Below are positions 52,054 through 59,535 of a stretch of DNA of 64,000 nucleotides, piece after piece. Below the pieces are notes generated by a model. That model had not been told where the DNA came from and searched no databases. It saw only the letters and a list, made by a program, of their open reading frames with translations. The translations under genes were made by a program, and so were the position numbers. The DNA lies in the NCBI RefSeq assembly GCF_002899675.1, contig NZ_PKUU01000007.1:1-64000 (forward strand), given 5' to 3'. The stretch comes from Clostridium sp. chh4-2 (GTDB taxonomy: Bacteria; Bacillota; Clostridia; Lachnospirales; Lachnospiraceae). How positions within the stretch are numbered: position 1 is the first letter of the stretch; each line of letters starts with the position of its first letter.

Positions 52054-52135
52054 ATTCGTGCCTATCTATGTAGGTCAGTAATGCGAGAATGAGTGCTGCA
52101 AATAGCATAATATCGCTAAATGTAAACATCATCAT
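51926..52135 (-). CDS. Holin-like type I toxin candidate
   Basis: The ATG at 52135 follows GGGAGGTGGTGCAT. The product starts MMMFTFSDIMLFAALILALL, then TYIDRH, a short single-helix peptide of the putative holin-like toxin type. The frame then continues for 44 codons through the terminator hairpins (ELEKKNPTLLADRMG ...) to 51926. In the second copy of the locus a TAA follows the same IDRH, so an ancestral toxin of about 25-30 residues is likely and this copy seems to have lost its stop. Two hairpins (CCCACC/GGTGGG type and CCTCTC/GAGAGG with T5) would end the mRNA inside the reading frame. Confidence 0.55.
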   Translation of the reverse strand: MMMFTFSDIMLFAALILALLTYIDRHELEKKNPTLLADRMGSSHIERLVFPNKTWKFPPLCGGYSYLYF

Positions 52136-52137
52136 AT

Positions 52138-52225
52138 GCACCACCTCCCATCTTTTGTAATATACAAAAACTGGAAGGCATCCACCCTGTATCACGGTTA
52201 TTCCATAGCAATTAGTATAGCATGG
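52138..52225 (-). promoter_or_regulatory. Toxin promoter and 5' leader, repeat unit A copy 1
   Basis: On the minus strand TATACT (-10) lies at the right end of this segment and a leader of about 70 bp leads to the toxin start. Roughly 70 bp are repeated with two changes at 53328-53400. The leader contains GGAATAACCG and CTTCCAG blocks that also occur, inverted, at 51941-51975. Confidence 0.65.
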
Positions 52226-52269
52226 AAAACGTAAAAATGCGATAATGATTAGAAATTTATAAATATATT

Positions 52270-52293
52270 ATTTGTGCTACCAGTAGCACAAAT
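52270..52293. repeat. Palindrome copy 3
   Basis: ATTTGTGCTACCAGTAGCACAAAT. It directly abuts the terminator block of the second toxin locus, at the place where locus 1 has its antitoxin promoter. This marks a rearrangement point. Confidence 0.8.
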
Positions 52294-52296
52294 CGA

Positions 52297-52394
52297 AAAC
52301 TAACATCTCAATATGAGAGAACCCCATCCTGTCGGCTAACAGGTGGGATTTTTTTCCCTAATTAGTGCCTATCTATGTAAGTCAGTAATGCGAG
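52297..52394. repeat. Degenerate 3' half of a second toxin locus
   Basis: About 98 bp match 51986-52093 with few changes, including both terminator hairpins and the last toxin codons (ALLTYIDRH, here followed by TAA). Similarity ends abruptly at 52394. The matching 5' half lies almost 1 kb away at 53326-53413. Confidence 0.8.
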
Positions 52395-52407
52395 GTTACA
52401 TCTGTAG

Positions 52408-53202
52408 TTATCTTTTGATGTATTTATCAAAGGAATGGGCTTTCCGCTTTAGTAAATTTTTGATTAATCCTTTTGTGTACGTATTTTTAAAATCTGCTGG
52501 ACGTTCCTCATGAGTTTCTAAAATCTGTATTCTAGGATCTTTGGCTGAGAAACATAGTTTAGGGGTGAAAAATAATGTATTATCACATAAAATGCAATCT
52601 ATATCAACAACGCCACCTTGGCTATCCAATAGGCTTTTGGGAATCCGTATTCTGGTATATTTGATCCCACGTATTTTTTTTGCATCATCTTTTGTGATCT
52701 TATCAAGATATAAATTGTAAAGTAAATCTAAGTTATATGTAGAAACCAGGCGGCAGATCGATTCAGGTGAATAAAAATTTGTGAAATTTTTGCTGGCTGA
52801 TGTGTGATGTCTTTCAGTGGGTAAGAGATAATTGGATTTTATTAGCCAATGAAAGAAACTTACAGAATAGGAGAAGCCCAGCTCCTGTAATACATTATTT
52901 GTGAAATAAGATTTTGGTTTTAATCCATTATCATGGGCTGCTTGAGCATTAACACTCATTCTCTTTTCTATATATCCCTTGCCGCGTTGAATATCGGGAC
53001 GACTTTTCATAGAAGTTTTCAGTTTGTCATAAGCATCCTCTAATGGAATCGCAATATACATTCTGCCATCCAGGATCATATTGATAGATTCATCGCTTGT
53101 GAAGGAGTATTTGATCCTTTTATTTGAGGGTAGTCTACGATTACACTCTGAGATCAAACGATATACCATTCCTTTATCAATGCCTGTATTTTCTTTATCC
53201 AA
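52408..53202 (-). CDS. Unknown 264-aa protein inserted in a toxin-like locus
   Basis: The start is a TTG at 53202 behind GTGAGGTAAATAA. It encodes a basic, mixed alpha/beta protein (DKGMVYRLISECNRRLPSNKRIKYSF ... FTNNVLQELGFSYSVSFFHWLIKSNYLL). The C-terminal half is Lys-rich. Segments such as GFSYSVSFFHWLIKSNYLLP could be a winged-helix or replication-initiator-like domain, but no family is recognised. It lies between the separated halves of the second toxin-like locus and is preceded by a 35-residue hydrophobic peptide gene. AT-rich composition suggests acquisition by transfer. Confidence 0.6.
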   Translation of the reverse strand: MDKENTGIDKGMVYRLISECNRRLPSNKRIKYSFTSDESINMILDGRMYIAIPLEDAYDKLKTSMKSRPDIQRGKGYIEKRMSVNAQAAHDNGLKPKSYFTNNVLQELGFSYSVSFFHWLIKSNYLLPTERHHTSASKNFTNFYSPESICRLVSTYNLDLLYNLYLDKITKDDAKKIRGIKYTRIRIPKSLLDSQGGVVDIDCILCDNTLFFTPKLCFSAKDPRIQILETHEERPADFKNTYTKGLIKNLLKRKAHSFDKYIKR

Positions 53203-53217
53203 TTATTTACCTCACTT

Positions 53218-53325
53218 TCATATCCGGCAGATATATGCAAATGGATTAAGTAAATTAAAAATAAAGATAAGGAATACAATTATGAATGTTGCAACGGCTA
53301 TAACGTCTTTGAAATCAAGATCCAT
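53218..53325 (-). CDS. Small hydrophobic peptide, toxin-like, 35 aa
   Basis: MDLDFKDVIAVATFIIVFLI... consists of an acidic start and one long hydrophobic helix. Its ATG at 53325 follows the same GGGAGGTGGTGCAT leader as the holin-like toxin, within the duplicated promoter block. It may be a diverged second toxin. It is followed 16 bp later by the 264-residue gene. Confidence 0.55.
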   Translation of the reverse strand: MDLDFKDVIAVATFIIVFLIFIFNLLNPFAYICRI

Positions 53326-53327
53326 AT

Positions 53328-53413
53328 GCACCACCTCCCATCTTTTGTAATATACAAAAACTGGAAGGAGTCCACCCTGTATCACGGTTATTCCATAGTT
53401 TTTAGTATAACAT
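53328..53413 (-). promoter_or_regulatory. Repeat unit A copy 2: promoter and leader of the second toxin-like gene
   Basis: Nearly identical to 52138-52225, including the leader blocks and TATACT at the right end. It would drive the 35-residue peptide and probably the 264-residue gene. Confidence 0.65.
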
Positions 53414-53442
53414 AATTCCCGTAAAAATACGATGTCATTATA

Positions 53443-53877
53443 CTATTCCACCTTAAATATCCCATTCAAAACAAAGCACGCTTCATCCCGTGGCCTGTCC
53501 CCCGGATAAACTTCCAAATCCTCCTCTTTTCCATAAAGACAATATCCATGTTTAAATGTATGAAACTGATCACCTCTCTTAACATACAGAGGCATATACC
53601 TTTCACAATTGCCGCAGACCGCTTCGACCGGCCCCATCACTTTATCCGACGGCCTGTAAATTTGAAACAGCAAATCTCTTTTTGCAGACATGCGTATCCT
53701 TCCCAAAGTTTCCGGAAGAAAATACATGCTTTCAGGAGCCGAATTTTCCTCCTGACTGACAAAAACATCTTCATGATTCCAATCTCCGGACCACCAAATA
53801 TCAAATAATTCCGTTGCCGTAAGCCGTTCCTTATATACAAAATAATTTTCTGCCTGCATCAATTCTCTCTGGAACAT
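53443..53877 (-). CDS. Hypothetical protein, 144 aa
   Basis: The ATG at 53877 is preferred because AGGAGGAGA lies before it. The soluble protein has a Trp-rich N-terminal part (LFDIWWSGDWNHEDVFV) and a CGNCERYMPLYVKRGDQFHTFKHGYCLYG segment. Its two Cys, a further Cys and two His might bind a metal. Not recognised. Confidence 0.55.
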   Translation of the reverse strand: MFQRELMQAENYFVYKERLTATELFDIWWSGDWNHEDVFVSQEENSAPESMYFLPETLGRIRMSAKRDLLFQIYRPSDKVMGPVEAVCGNCERYMPLYVKRGDQFHTFKHGYCLYGKEEDLEVYPGDRPRDEACFVLNGIFKVE

Positions 53878-53895
53878 AATAATCTCCTCCTTCAA

Positions 53896-54440
53896 ATATT
53901 CTCAAAAAACAATCATTATCGAAAATCCGACTACAAAACGGACTATAAGACTATAGCACATGCTACTATGCCATGCCCACCCCCGCTTAGACCAATTCAG
54001 CAAAATCTTCTAACTTCGCATTTCACTCTTCCTATATCACCTGCATCACAAAAATCAGCTATTCCTTAAAAAACAAGCTATTCCCAATATAACCGTACTG
54101 CTTTCATCACCATTCTTCCATCCCCTAAAACCAAACGCCATAATATTAACTAACAATTATAAAACTATGGATTTTCCATATTCAATTTTCAATGTACTGT
54201 TTTTCCATCTTTGGGAAATATATGGTTAAGAACTAACCACATTTATAACGAATCTCTATTCAGAAAAATAAGATTATGGGGTCATTATACATAAACTCGC
54301 CTCATATAGCAAGCATTTTTAATAAGTTTTTGTAAGTTTTAATAAGATCTAATAAGATTCTATAAAATTACACAGCCATTCCGCCCTCCAAGTTCTCTGT
54401 CGGCTCCAACTCTTTTTCCCCTCCCGCCTCCCTCCACCTA
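53896..54440. other. AT-rich gene-free stretch
   Basis: About 540 bp between the 53877 gene and the deacetylase terminator show no convincing gene on either strand. The only clear structure is the 10-bp periodic repeat at 54321-54370. A promoter for the 53877 gene should be here. Confidence 0.6.
54321..54370. repeat. Five 10-bp phased repeats (AATAAG-type)
   Basis: AATAAGTTTT, TGTAAGTTTT, AATAAGATCT, AATAAGATTC and TATAAAATTA follow each other at exactly ten bases, one helical turn each. They may be phased protein sites or a bent-DNA element. Confidence 0.7.
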
Positions 54441-54472
54441 AAAAAGACCGGAAAACCATCGGTTTTCCGGCC
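54441..54472 (-). terminator. Terminator after the deacetylase gene
   Basis: On the minus strand GGCCGGAAAACC, GAT and GGTTTTCCGGTC are followed by TTTTTT, a strong intrinsic terminator. Confidence 0.9.
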
Positions 54473-54495
54473 CTATTCCCACTCTAAACACTCTA

Positions 54496-55671
54496 TTATC
54501 TTCTAAAACTATTATACACATGTCCTGGAGCCATACCGCCTCTATAAGCTGCTAATTCACTAACCGTCACCAGCTGATATCCCCGTTCCGTCAAAGCAGG
54601 AATGATAATCTCCGCTGCATCCCCAGTCGCCGTATACAAATCGTGCATCAGCACGATGTCACCGTCTTTTACATTATTAAGAACCGCATTAACCGTGCTC
54701 TGTGTATTTCTGGTCTTCCAGTCTCTTGTATCAATCGACCACATGATCGCAGGCATCCCCATGTTCCCCAAAGTCTCTAACGATGCAGCGTTATAATATC
54801 CTCCGCAAGGGCGCAAAAGCGTTGGCGTAACACCGGATGCATTGGCAATCACCTGATTCGTCGCTCCCACCTGAGAAATAATACCGTCGGCGCTTAAACT
54901 TGTCAGATATTTATGGTCATATGTATGATTTGCCACTTCGCAGCCCTGATCGGCCATCTGTTTCACATAAGCTGCATGTCCGGGCACACGGTTACCTACC
55001 ATAAAGAAGGTTGCACGGCCTCCGTTGGCTGCTAACGACGCCAGAATCCTGTTTGTTACACCGGTCTGAGGGCCGTCGTCAAATGTCAGGGCAACCATAG
55101 GGCGGTTTGGATCAATCGCGCCAAAAACGCTGTCTTCCGGTTCACCAGCTCCCTTAGCAACTGCGGAAATGCGGATGCCGTCAATCTTTTGTCCCACGCC
55201 GCTGGCGCCTGCTTCCGCTCCGTTCATGGCCCACTCTGTCCAGGCTCCATTTTGCAGAACCTTATAATAAATATCATAATTTTCTTCCAATTGCCCTGTC
55301 AACTTAACGCTGACCGCTTCCAGCGGCATATCCGTATCCGTCTGATTGCTGTCCGCCGCATTCTCCACCCAATCCAGCCAGCCGGAACCGCTTAAATTTA
55401 CCTTATACGCTATGGTTCCCGTCATTCCCTCCGGCTGGTTTACCAGAGAAGCTTTCATGCCGGTAATATAGGTGCCGGCAGCAGGCAGACACGGCATATT
55501 ATCATTTACATATGGCTTCCAGCCTTGTCCGAACTGGTATGTGCTGTAAATCGCTTTCATCGGCTCCTGCGCGGCAGTTTCATCCGCTCTTGCAGTCATC
55601 AGACTGCCCCCCGCACAGATGCCGGCACACGCCAGGCCGGCCATTAATTTCACTATCACTTTCTTAATCAT
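54496..55671 (-). CDS. Secreted polysaccharide deacetylase (NodB domain)
   Basis: A 391-residue protein. A signal peptide (MIKKVIVKLMAGLACAGICA) is followed by a region of ChW-like repeats (GWLDWVENAADSNQTD ..., NGAWTEWAMNGAEAG). The NodB domain then has the metal Asp in LTFDDGPQ, ATFFMVGNRV, the His pair in VANHTYDHKYL and the RPCGGYYN motif, plus MHDLYTAT at the end. It removes acetyl groups from wall or capsule sugars. The ATG at 55671 lies three bases after the upstream HD gene's stop, behind GGAG. Confidence 0.93.
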   Translation of the reverse strand: MIKKVIVKLMAGLACAGICAGGSLMTARADETAAQEPMKAIYSTYQFGQGWKPYVNDNMPCLPAAGTYITGMKASLVNQPEGMTGTIAYKVNLSGSGWLDWVENAADSNQTDTDMPLEAVSVKLTGQLEENYDIYYKVLQNGAWTEWAMNGAEAGASGVGQKIDGIRISAVAKGAGEPEDSVFGAIDPNRPMVALTFDDGPQTGVTNRILASLAANGGRATFFMVGNRVPGHAAYVKQMADQGCEVANHTYDHKYLTSLSADGIISQVGATNQVIANASGVTPTLLRPCGGYYNAASLETLGNMGMPAIMWSIDTRDWKTRNTQSTVNAVLNNVKDGDIVLMHDLYTATGDAAEIIIPALTERGYQLVTVSELAAYRGGMAPGHVYNSFRR

Positions 55672-55673
55672 AC

Positions 55674-56234
55674 TCAAATCTCCTCATCTAAATAATCATT
55701 CATATTACCGAATACTAATCTGCAAAGATTTAAGTATTCCTGATAAGAAGGGTACTCCGCCAGCTCGCTTAATTCCCTGGCCACATTCTCATAATACCAT
55801 TTGTGATGCTGCTTGCGTTTTTCATTAAAACGGTTCCAAATACCGTCTCCGATTGCAAGGTAATCTCTTGCCGTACACCGCATATTGCTGAGCTTGTCCC
55901 CCAATGTGATGATCTTTACATCCAGACTGGCACAGCGCAGATGCTCTATGGTAGCCGCTTTTCTTTCATGCCACGATTTCGTTTTATCCTCGGTTTCTTC
56001 CCAAACCAGAGAAGCGACTCTTGGACCAAATTCCTTTTCCAGAACTTCCCGGGTCACCCCTGCATCTTCAATCACATCGTGAAGCAGCGCGGCTGCTACC
56101 ATCTCTTCATCGTCCGTTATCATAGAAACGATGACGGCTGCTTCTAAAGGATGAGTGATATACGGGATCAGAGTTCCCTTTCTAACGGCACCACTATGTG
56201 CTTTAGTAGCGAAAGCTACAGCTTTTTGTATCAT
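55674..56234 (-). CDS. HD-domain hydrolase, alarmone (ppGpp) hydrolase-like
   Basis: A 186-residue protein. AVAFATKAHSGAVRKGTLIPYITHPLEAAVIV, then AAALLHDVIEDAGVTREVLEKEFG and ETEDKTKSWHERKA ... IITLGDKLSNMRCTARDY match the Spo/MESH1-type HD fold with its H...HD...D metal ligands. It has no synthetase domain, so it is a candidate small alarmone hydrolase. ATG 56234 is favoured by AAAGGG. The deacetylase gene follows immediately. Confidence 0.8.
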   Translation of the reverse strand: MIQKAVAFATKAHSGAVRKGTLIPYITHPLEAAVIVSMITDDEEMVAAALLHDVIEDAGVTREVLEKEFGPRVASLVWEETEDKTKSWHERKAATIEHLRCASLDVKIITLGDKLSNMRCTARDYLAIGDGIWNRFNEKRKQHHKWYYENVARELSELAEYPSYQEYLNLCRLVFGNMNDYLDEEI

Positions 56235-56380
56235 GAGATTCCCTTTCTGTAAACAATATGACATTTCTTACATCATAACACAGAAACTTACAATTTAGAA
56301 GATAAACTTGTAAGAGAGGCCATTTTCTGATATGCTATTCTAGCAGGCATTATTATACTAAACAGGAGGTTTCTTTTTAC

Positions 56381-57112
56381 ATGAGAGATTATGCATACAG
56401 CACCTCGCACAGGCGCAGACACACAGGAAGATCCGGACATTCTGTTTCCTCCGGGCAGGAATGGCTACATATCCTGCTGTTTTATGTTCTTCCATTTATC
56501 GTTGTTAACGGTTTGATTTTTTTCCTGGTAACCACAAAACCCAAATGCGAATTAACAGTCGGCGAAACGAATGATTATCTGAGCACAGAAGTTCAGCTGA
56601 GTATTAAATCATTTCTTCCTACCAAAGATCTGACTGTAACACTGGACTCCGAACCGCTGGAGATGGTTAAGGGGAAAAACGGCATCTACACAGCCACCGT
56701 CACCAAAAACGGCGCGTTGGAGATTTCCGTGAAAAGCATAAACGGAATGGCCGCTTCCAGTTATGAATATATCAGCGTTTTGGATGATAATCCACCGGCA
56801 GTAAGCAGTTCTGCGTTTGAAGACGGCATTCTGACTTTTACCTTGGAAGACAGCCAGTCAGGAGTTAATTACGACTCCATTTACGCCACAGATTCCGTAG
56901 GAATCACAATCTACCCAACGTCGATTGATAAGAACACAGCTACCATCACCTTCCCTATGGACGCAGATGGTTTAACCGTATTCATCAGTGATATGTCCGG
57001 CAATCAGGGGCAGATCACCTTCACGCCTCAGTCCGTTTCCGACGGCAGTTCCGAAGAGACTTCCGGCTCCGTTTCTGAGTCCGAGGCAGAGACAAATCTT
57101 CAGGTCAACTAA
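56381..57112 (+). CDS. Single-pass membrane protein with Ig-like extracellular domains
   Basis: A 243-residue protein with a basic cytosolic start (YSTSHRRRHTGRSGHSV), one helix (LHILLFYVLPFIVVNGLIFFLV) and two beta-rich domains (about 55-130 and 131-215; LTFTLEDSQSGVNYDSIYATDSVG is typical of bacterial Ig-like folds). A Ser/Glu-rich tail ends the protein. AGGAGG lies 9 bases before the ATG. Function unknown; it stands alone between divergent and convergent neighbours. Confidence 0.65.
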   Translation: MRDYAYSTSHRRRHTGRSGHSVSSGQEWLHILLFYVLPFIVVNGLIFFLVTTKPKCELTVGETNDYLSTEVQLSIKSFLPTKDLTVTLDSEPLEMVKGKNGIYTATVTKNGALEISVKSINGMAASSYEYISVLDDNPPAVSSSAFEDGILTFTLEDSQSGVNYDSIYATDSVGITIYPTSIDKNTATITFPMDADGLTVFISDMSGNQGQITFTPQSVSDGSSEETSGSVSESEAETNLQVN

Positions 57113-57115
57113 TCA

Positions 57116-57177
57116 AAAAGAGATTTTAAAGCTGCGGGAACGGCCTCCCCATTCCCACAAGCTTTAAAATCTCTTTT
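57116..57177. terminator. Bidirectional terminator between convergent genes
   Basis: AAAAGAGATTTTAAAGCT and AGCTTTAAAATCTCTTTT form a long stem with a loop of about 26 bases, with A and T runs at the ends. It serves the plus-strand Ig-like gene; on the other strand the DUF4176 gene ends 64 bp away. Confidence 0.88.
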
Positions 57178-57240
57178 CCGACATCCAGCTCTGCTGTTAT
57201 AAGCTTTCCCAAATCCTGACAATTCTATTCCCCATATTCG

Positions 57241-57510
57241 TTATTCATGGTAAGCTTTTGCGATTTCCTGTATAAATGTTTCCCGCTCCTGCGTATTATA
57301 TCCTTCAAAATAAACGGTATCAATATCCTCGTGGTTAAACAGGAACTGGTAATCAGGTCCCATATTTCCCTCCGGATAAAATACACCGATATAATCATAT
57401 TCGATCTCAGGATTCTTGCTGTCCAATTGTTTAATTCCGTAAATCATCAATTTTTTCTTCGCATTCTTCAGTAAAATCACTGAACCAATGGGCAATAAAT
57501 CTTTTATCAT
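57241..57510 (-). CDS. DUF4176 protein, type VII effector partner
   Basis: An 89-residue protein. KDLLPIGSVILLKNAKKKLMIYGIKQL, YDYIGVFYPEGNMGPDYQFLFNHEDID and the C-terminal ERETFIQEIAKAY match DUF4176, a small family encoded beside WXG/LXG-type secreted proteins of Firmicutes. ATG 57510 follows AGGAGAAGCAG. It directly follows the effector-like gene. It may be a chaperone, adaptor or immunity factor. Confidence 0.82.
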   Translation of the reverse strand: MIKDLLPIGSVILLKNAKKKLMIYGIKQLDSKNPEIEYDYIGVFYPEGNMGPDYQFLFNHEDIDTVYFEGYNTQERETFIQEIAKAYHE

Positions 57511-57535
57511 ATCTGCTTCTCCTCTATCTCTCATT

Positions 57536-58693
57536 TTATCCAAAGGACCACTTCCACTTGGGAAGGATATTCCCTATACTCCGGACCGCACCTGTAAATG
57601 TATCCTTAACCGCATTTCCCACGTTAGACACCACTTCCCTGGCCCCATTAATCACAGCTTCTCCAACATCTAAAATGGTATCCGAAACCAGTTCCGTCAC
57701 CGCTTTCCCGGTAATCTGTTTACAAGCATAATCAAGTACCGCAGATGCCGCAACCGCTACGCCGCCCACTACAACTGCCGGCGCAGCAATTCCGAGGGCC
57801 GCTGCCCCAGCCGCCACGCCTGCTGCCAGGGCAGCTCCTTTTGCAATATCGACGCCTGTTTCCATCACAGTTTCAGCCACCGCTCTTCCTGCGGTAATTT
57901 CGCCTTTCGAATACTCCTCATAATTGCTGAAACCGTTGGCGACCAGGGCCAGCGTCCAGCCCGCTATCTTCGTGCCTTTTAAAACCTTTCCAGCAGTATC
58001 CCCGGTCATTTCGTATTTGAACGCCTGGCCGAACGTATCCTTGGCAGACTCCAGTCTTCCCATCCAGCCCGCAGTCTGGCTGAATGATGCCGCTTTATAT
58101 GCATTAAGGCCTAATGCCTCGATCCAATCCACAGAACCGTTTCCGATCAACTTCTCTGAGCTCATAATAGTCTTTCCAAGACCTTTAATAATGCTGCCCG
58201 CGTCCTTATAGGACATTCCGTCATTGTCCATGAGCACTTTAATAACAGCATTGACAACCGCAGTGGCGCCACCTATATCACCGGCTTTTTCCACGATTCC
58301 CAGAATCATCTTGATTGTTTCTTTCGGCAGGTCTGCATACCACGGCTTTTCATCATCCGCACCGCCGCTGCCACCGCCGTTTCCAGGCGGTTCGGCCGTT
58401 CCTGTATTGGTTTCCTGAGCCCTGCCTGTGATACTGTCTTCACAGTCTATGTACAATTTATTTACCGCCTGCAGCGAGGTATACATAGCCCCCATCTTAC
58501 GCTTTTCTTCCTCAAGCTCGCTTGCCAAAGCTTTAATTCTCCACTGAATCGAAGAATAGGAGGATGTGCTGATTCCCTCTGCATTTCTCACATTGCCCAC
58601 TTCAGAGCTTAAATCGTCCAGCTTGCCTGAATATCCGTTTAAGTCTTCCGCTAAAGCGGACACTTTTTCCGGTTTAATATGAAAACCTGACAC
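57536..58693 (-). CDS. WXG/LXG-like type VII secretion effector candidate
   Basis: A 385-residue protein. Residues 1-95 form a helical hairpin of the WXG100 type (KVSALAEDLNGYSGKLDDLSSEV ... RIKALASELEEEKRKMGAMYTSLQAVNKLY). A Gly/Pro linker follows. A large helical part contains a Gly/Ala-rich hydrophobic stretch at about 285-325 (AKGAALAAGVAAGAAALGI ... AVAASAVLDYAC). There is no signal peptide. The hydrophobic stretch suggests a membrane-acting toxin. No ESX machinery genes lie in the window. Confidence 0.75.
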   Translation of the reverse strand: MSGFHIKPEKVSALAEDLNGYSGKLDDLSSEVGNVRNAEGISTSSYSSIQWRIKALASELEEEKRKMGAMYTSLQAVNKLYIDCEDSITGRAQETNTGTAEPPGNGGGSGGADDEKPWYADLPKETIKMILGIVEKAGDIGGATAVVNAVIKVLMDNDGMSYKDAGSIIKGLGKTIMSSEKLIGNGSVDWIEALGLNAYKAASFSQTAGWMGRLESAKDTFGQAFKYEMTGDTAGKVLKGTKIAGWTLALVANGFSNYEEYSKGEITAGRAVAETVMETGVDIAKGAALAAGVAAGAAALGIAAPAVVVGGVAVAASAVLDYACKQITGKAVTELVSDTILDVGEAVINGAREVVSNVGNAVKDTFTGAVRSIGNILPKWKWSFG

Positions 58694-58764
58694 TCATCTG
58701 CCCCCTTATCTACATAAAGCCCGTATTTTCACATCTTTCTCCCCAAATTATAGCAATGGCCACA

Positions 58765-59520
58765 TCAAAAAGCAACCACTTCCACACCTGCACTTTCCAG
58801 CCCTTTCCTTATCTTAGCCACAAATTCAAGCGCCTTAGGGCTGTCCCCATGAACACAGATCGAATCTGGTTTCAGAAAGATTTCTTTTCCGGTAACCGCC
58901 TCTGTTTTCCCCTCTTTTACCATTCGTATCACACGACTGACAGCCAGGTCTTCATCTTGAATTACCGCGCCCGGCTTCTTTCTGTCCACCAGCGAACCGT
59001 CCTCTTCATAGGCTCTGTCCGCAAATACTTCCTGCGCGCAGGAGAGGCCTGTATCCATGGCCGCCTCTATCATACGGCTTCCCGACAGACCCAGAAGCTT
59101 TAACTGTGGATCAAACTCATAGACCGCCTCACAGACGGCTTTTGCCAGACGGTAATCCCGTCCCGCCATGTTATAAAGGGCGCCATGGGGTTTTACATGA
59201 ACCATCGGGACGCCTATAGCGCGGCAGAATCCATAGAGGGCGCCCAGCTGATAAGTCATATAAGCCTTTACCTCTTCCGAAGAAACACTCATTTCCCGTC
59301 TCCCGAATCCCATTAGATCAGGAAAGCCCGGATGTGCGCCGATACCCACGCCATATTTTTCAGCCAGCCTCACCGTCTTTTCCATAACCACCGGATCGGA
59401 TGCATGAAAACCGCAGGCAATGTTAACGGAAGACACGTAAGGAATCACCTCTTCGTCTAAACCTATGGTGTATCTTCCAAAGCTCTCTCCCAAATCACAG
59501 TTTAAATCTATCCTATTCAT
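58765..59520 (-). CDS. pxpA: 5-oxoprolinase subunit A (LamB/YcsF family)
   Basis: A 251-residue protein. [14 protein letters not shown] at the start, [43 protein letters not shown] and the C-terminal [10 protein letters not shown] are the family signatures. With PxpB and PxpC it hydrolyses 5-oxoproline to glutamate using ATP. Last gene of the pxpBCA operon, 15 bp behind pxpC. Confidence 0.95.
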   Translation of the reverse strand: MNRIDLNCDLGESFGRYTIGLDEEVIPYVSSVNIACGFHASDPVVMEKTVRLAEKYGVGIGAHPGFPDLMGFGRREMSVSSEEVKAYMTYQLGALYGFCRAIGVPMVHVKPHGALYNMAGRDYRLAKAVCEAVYEFDPQLKLLGLSGSRMIEAAMDTGLSCAQEVFADRAYEEDGSLVDRKKPGAVIQDEDLAVSRVIRMVKEGKTEAVTGKEIFLKPDSICVHGDSPKALEFVAKIRKGLESAGVEVVAF

Positions 59521-59535
59521 GGCACTCTCCTGTAA

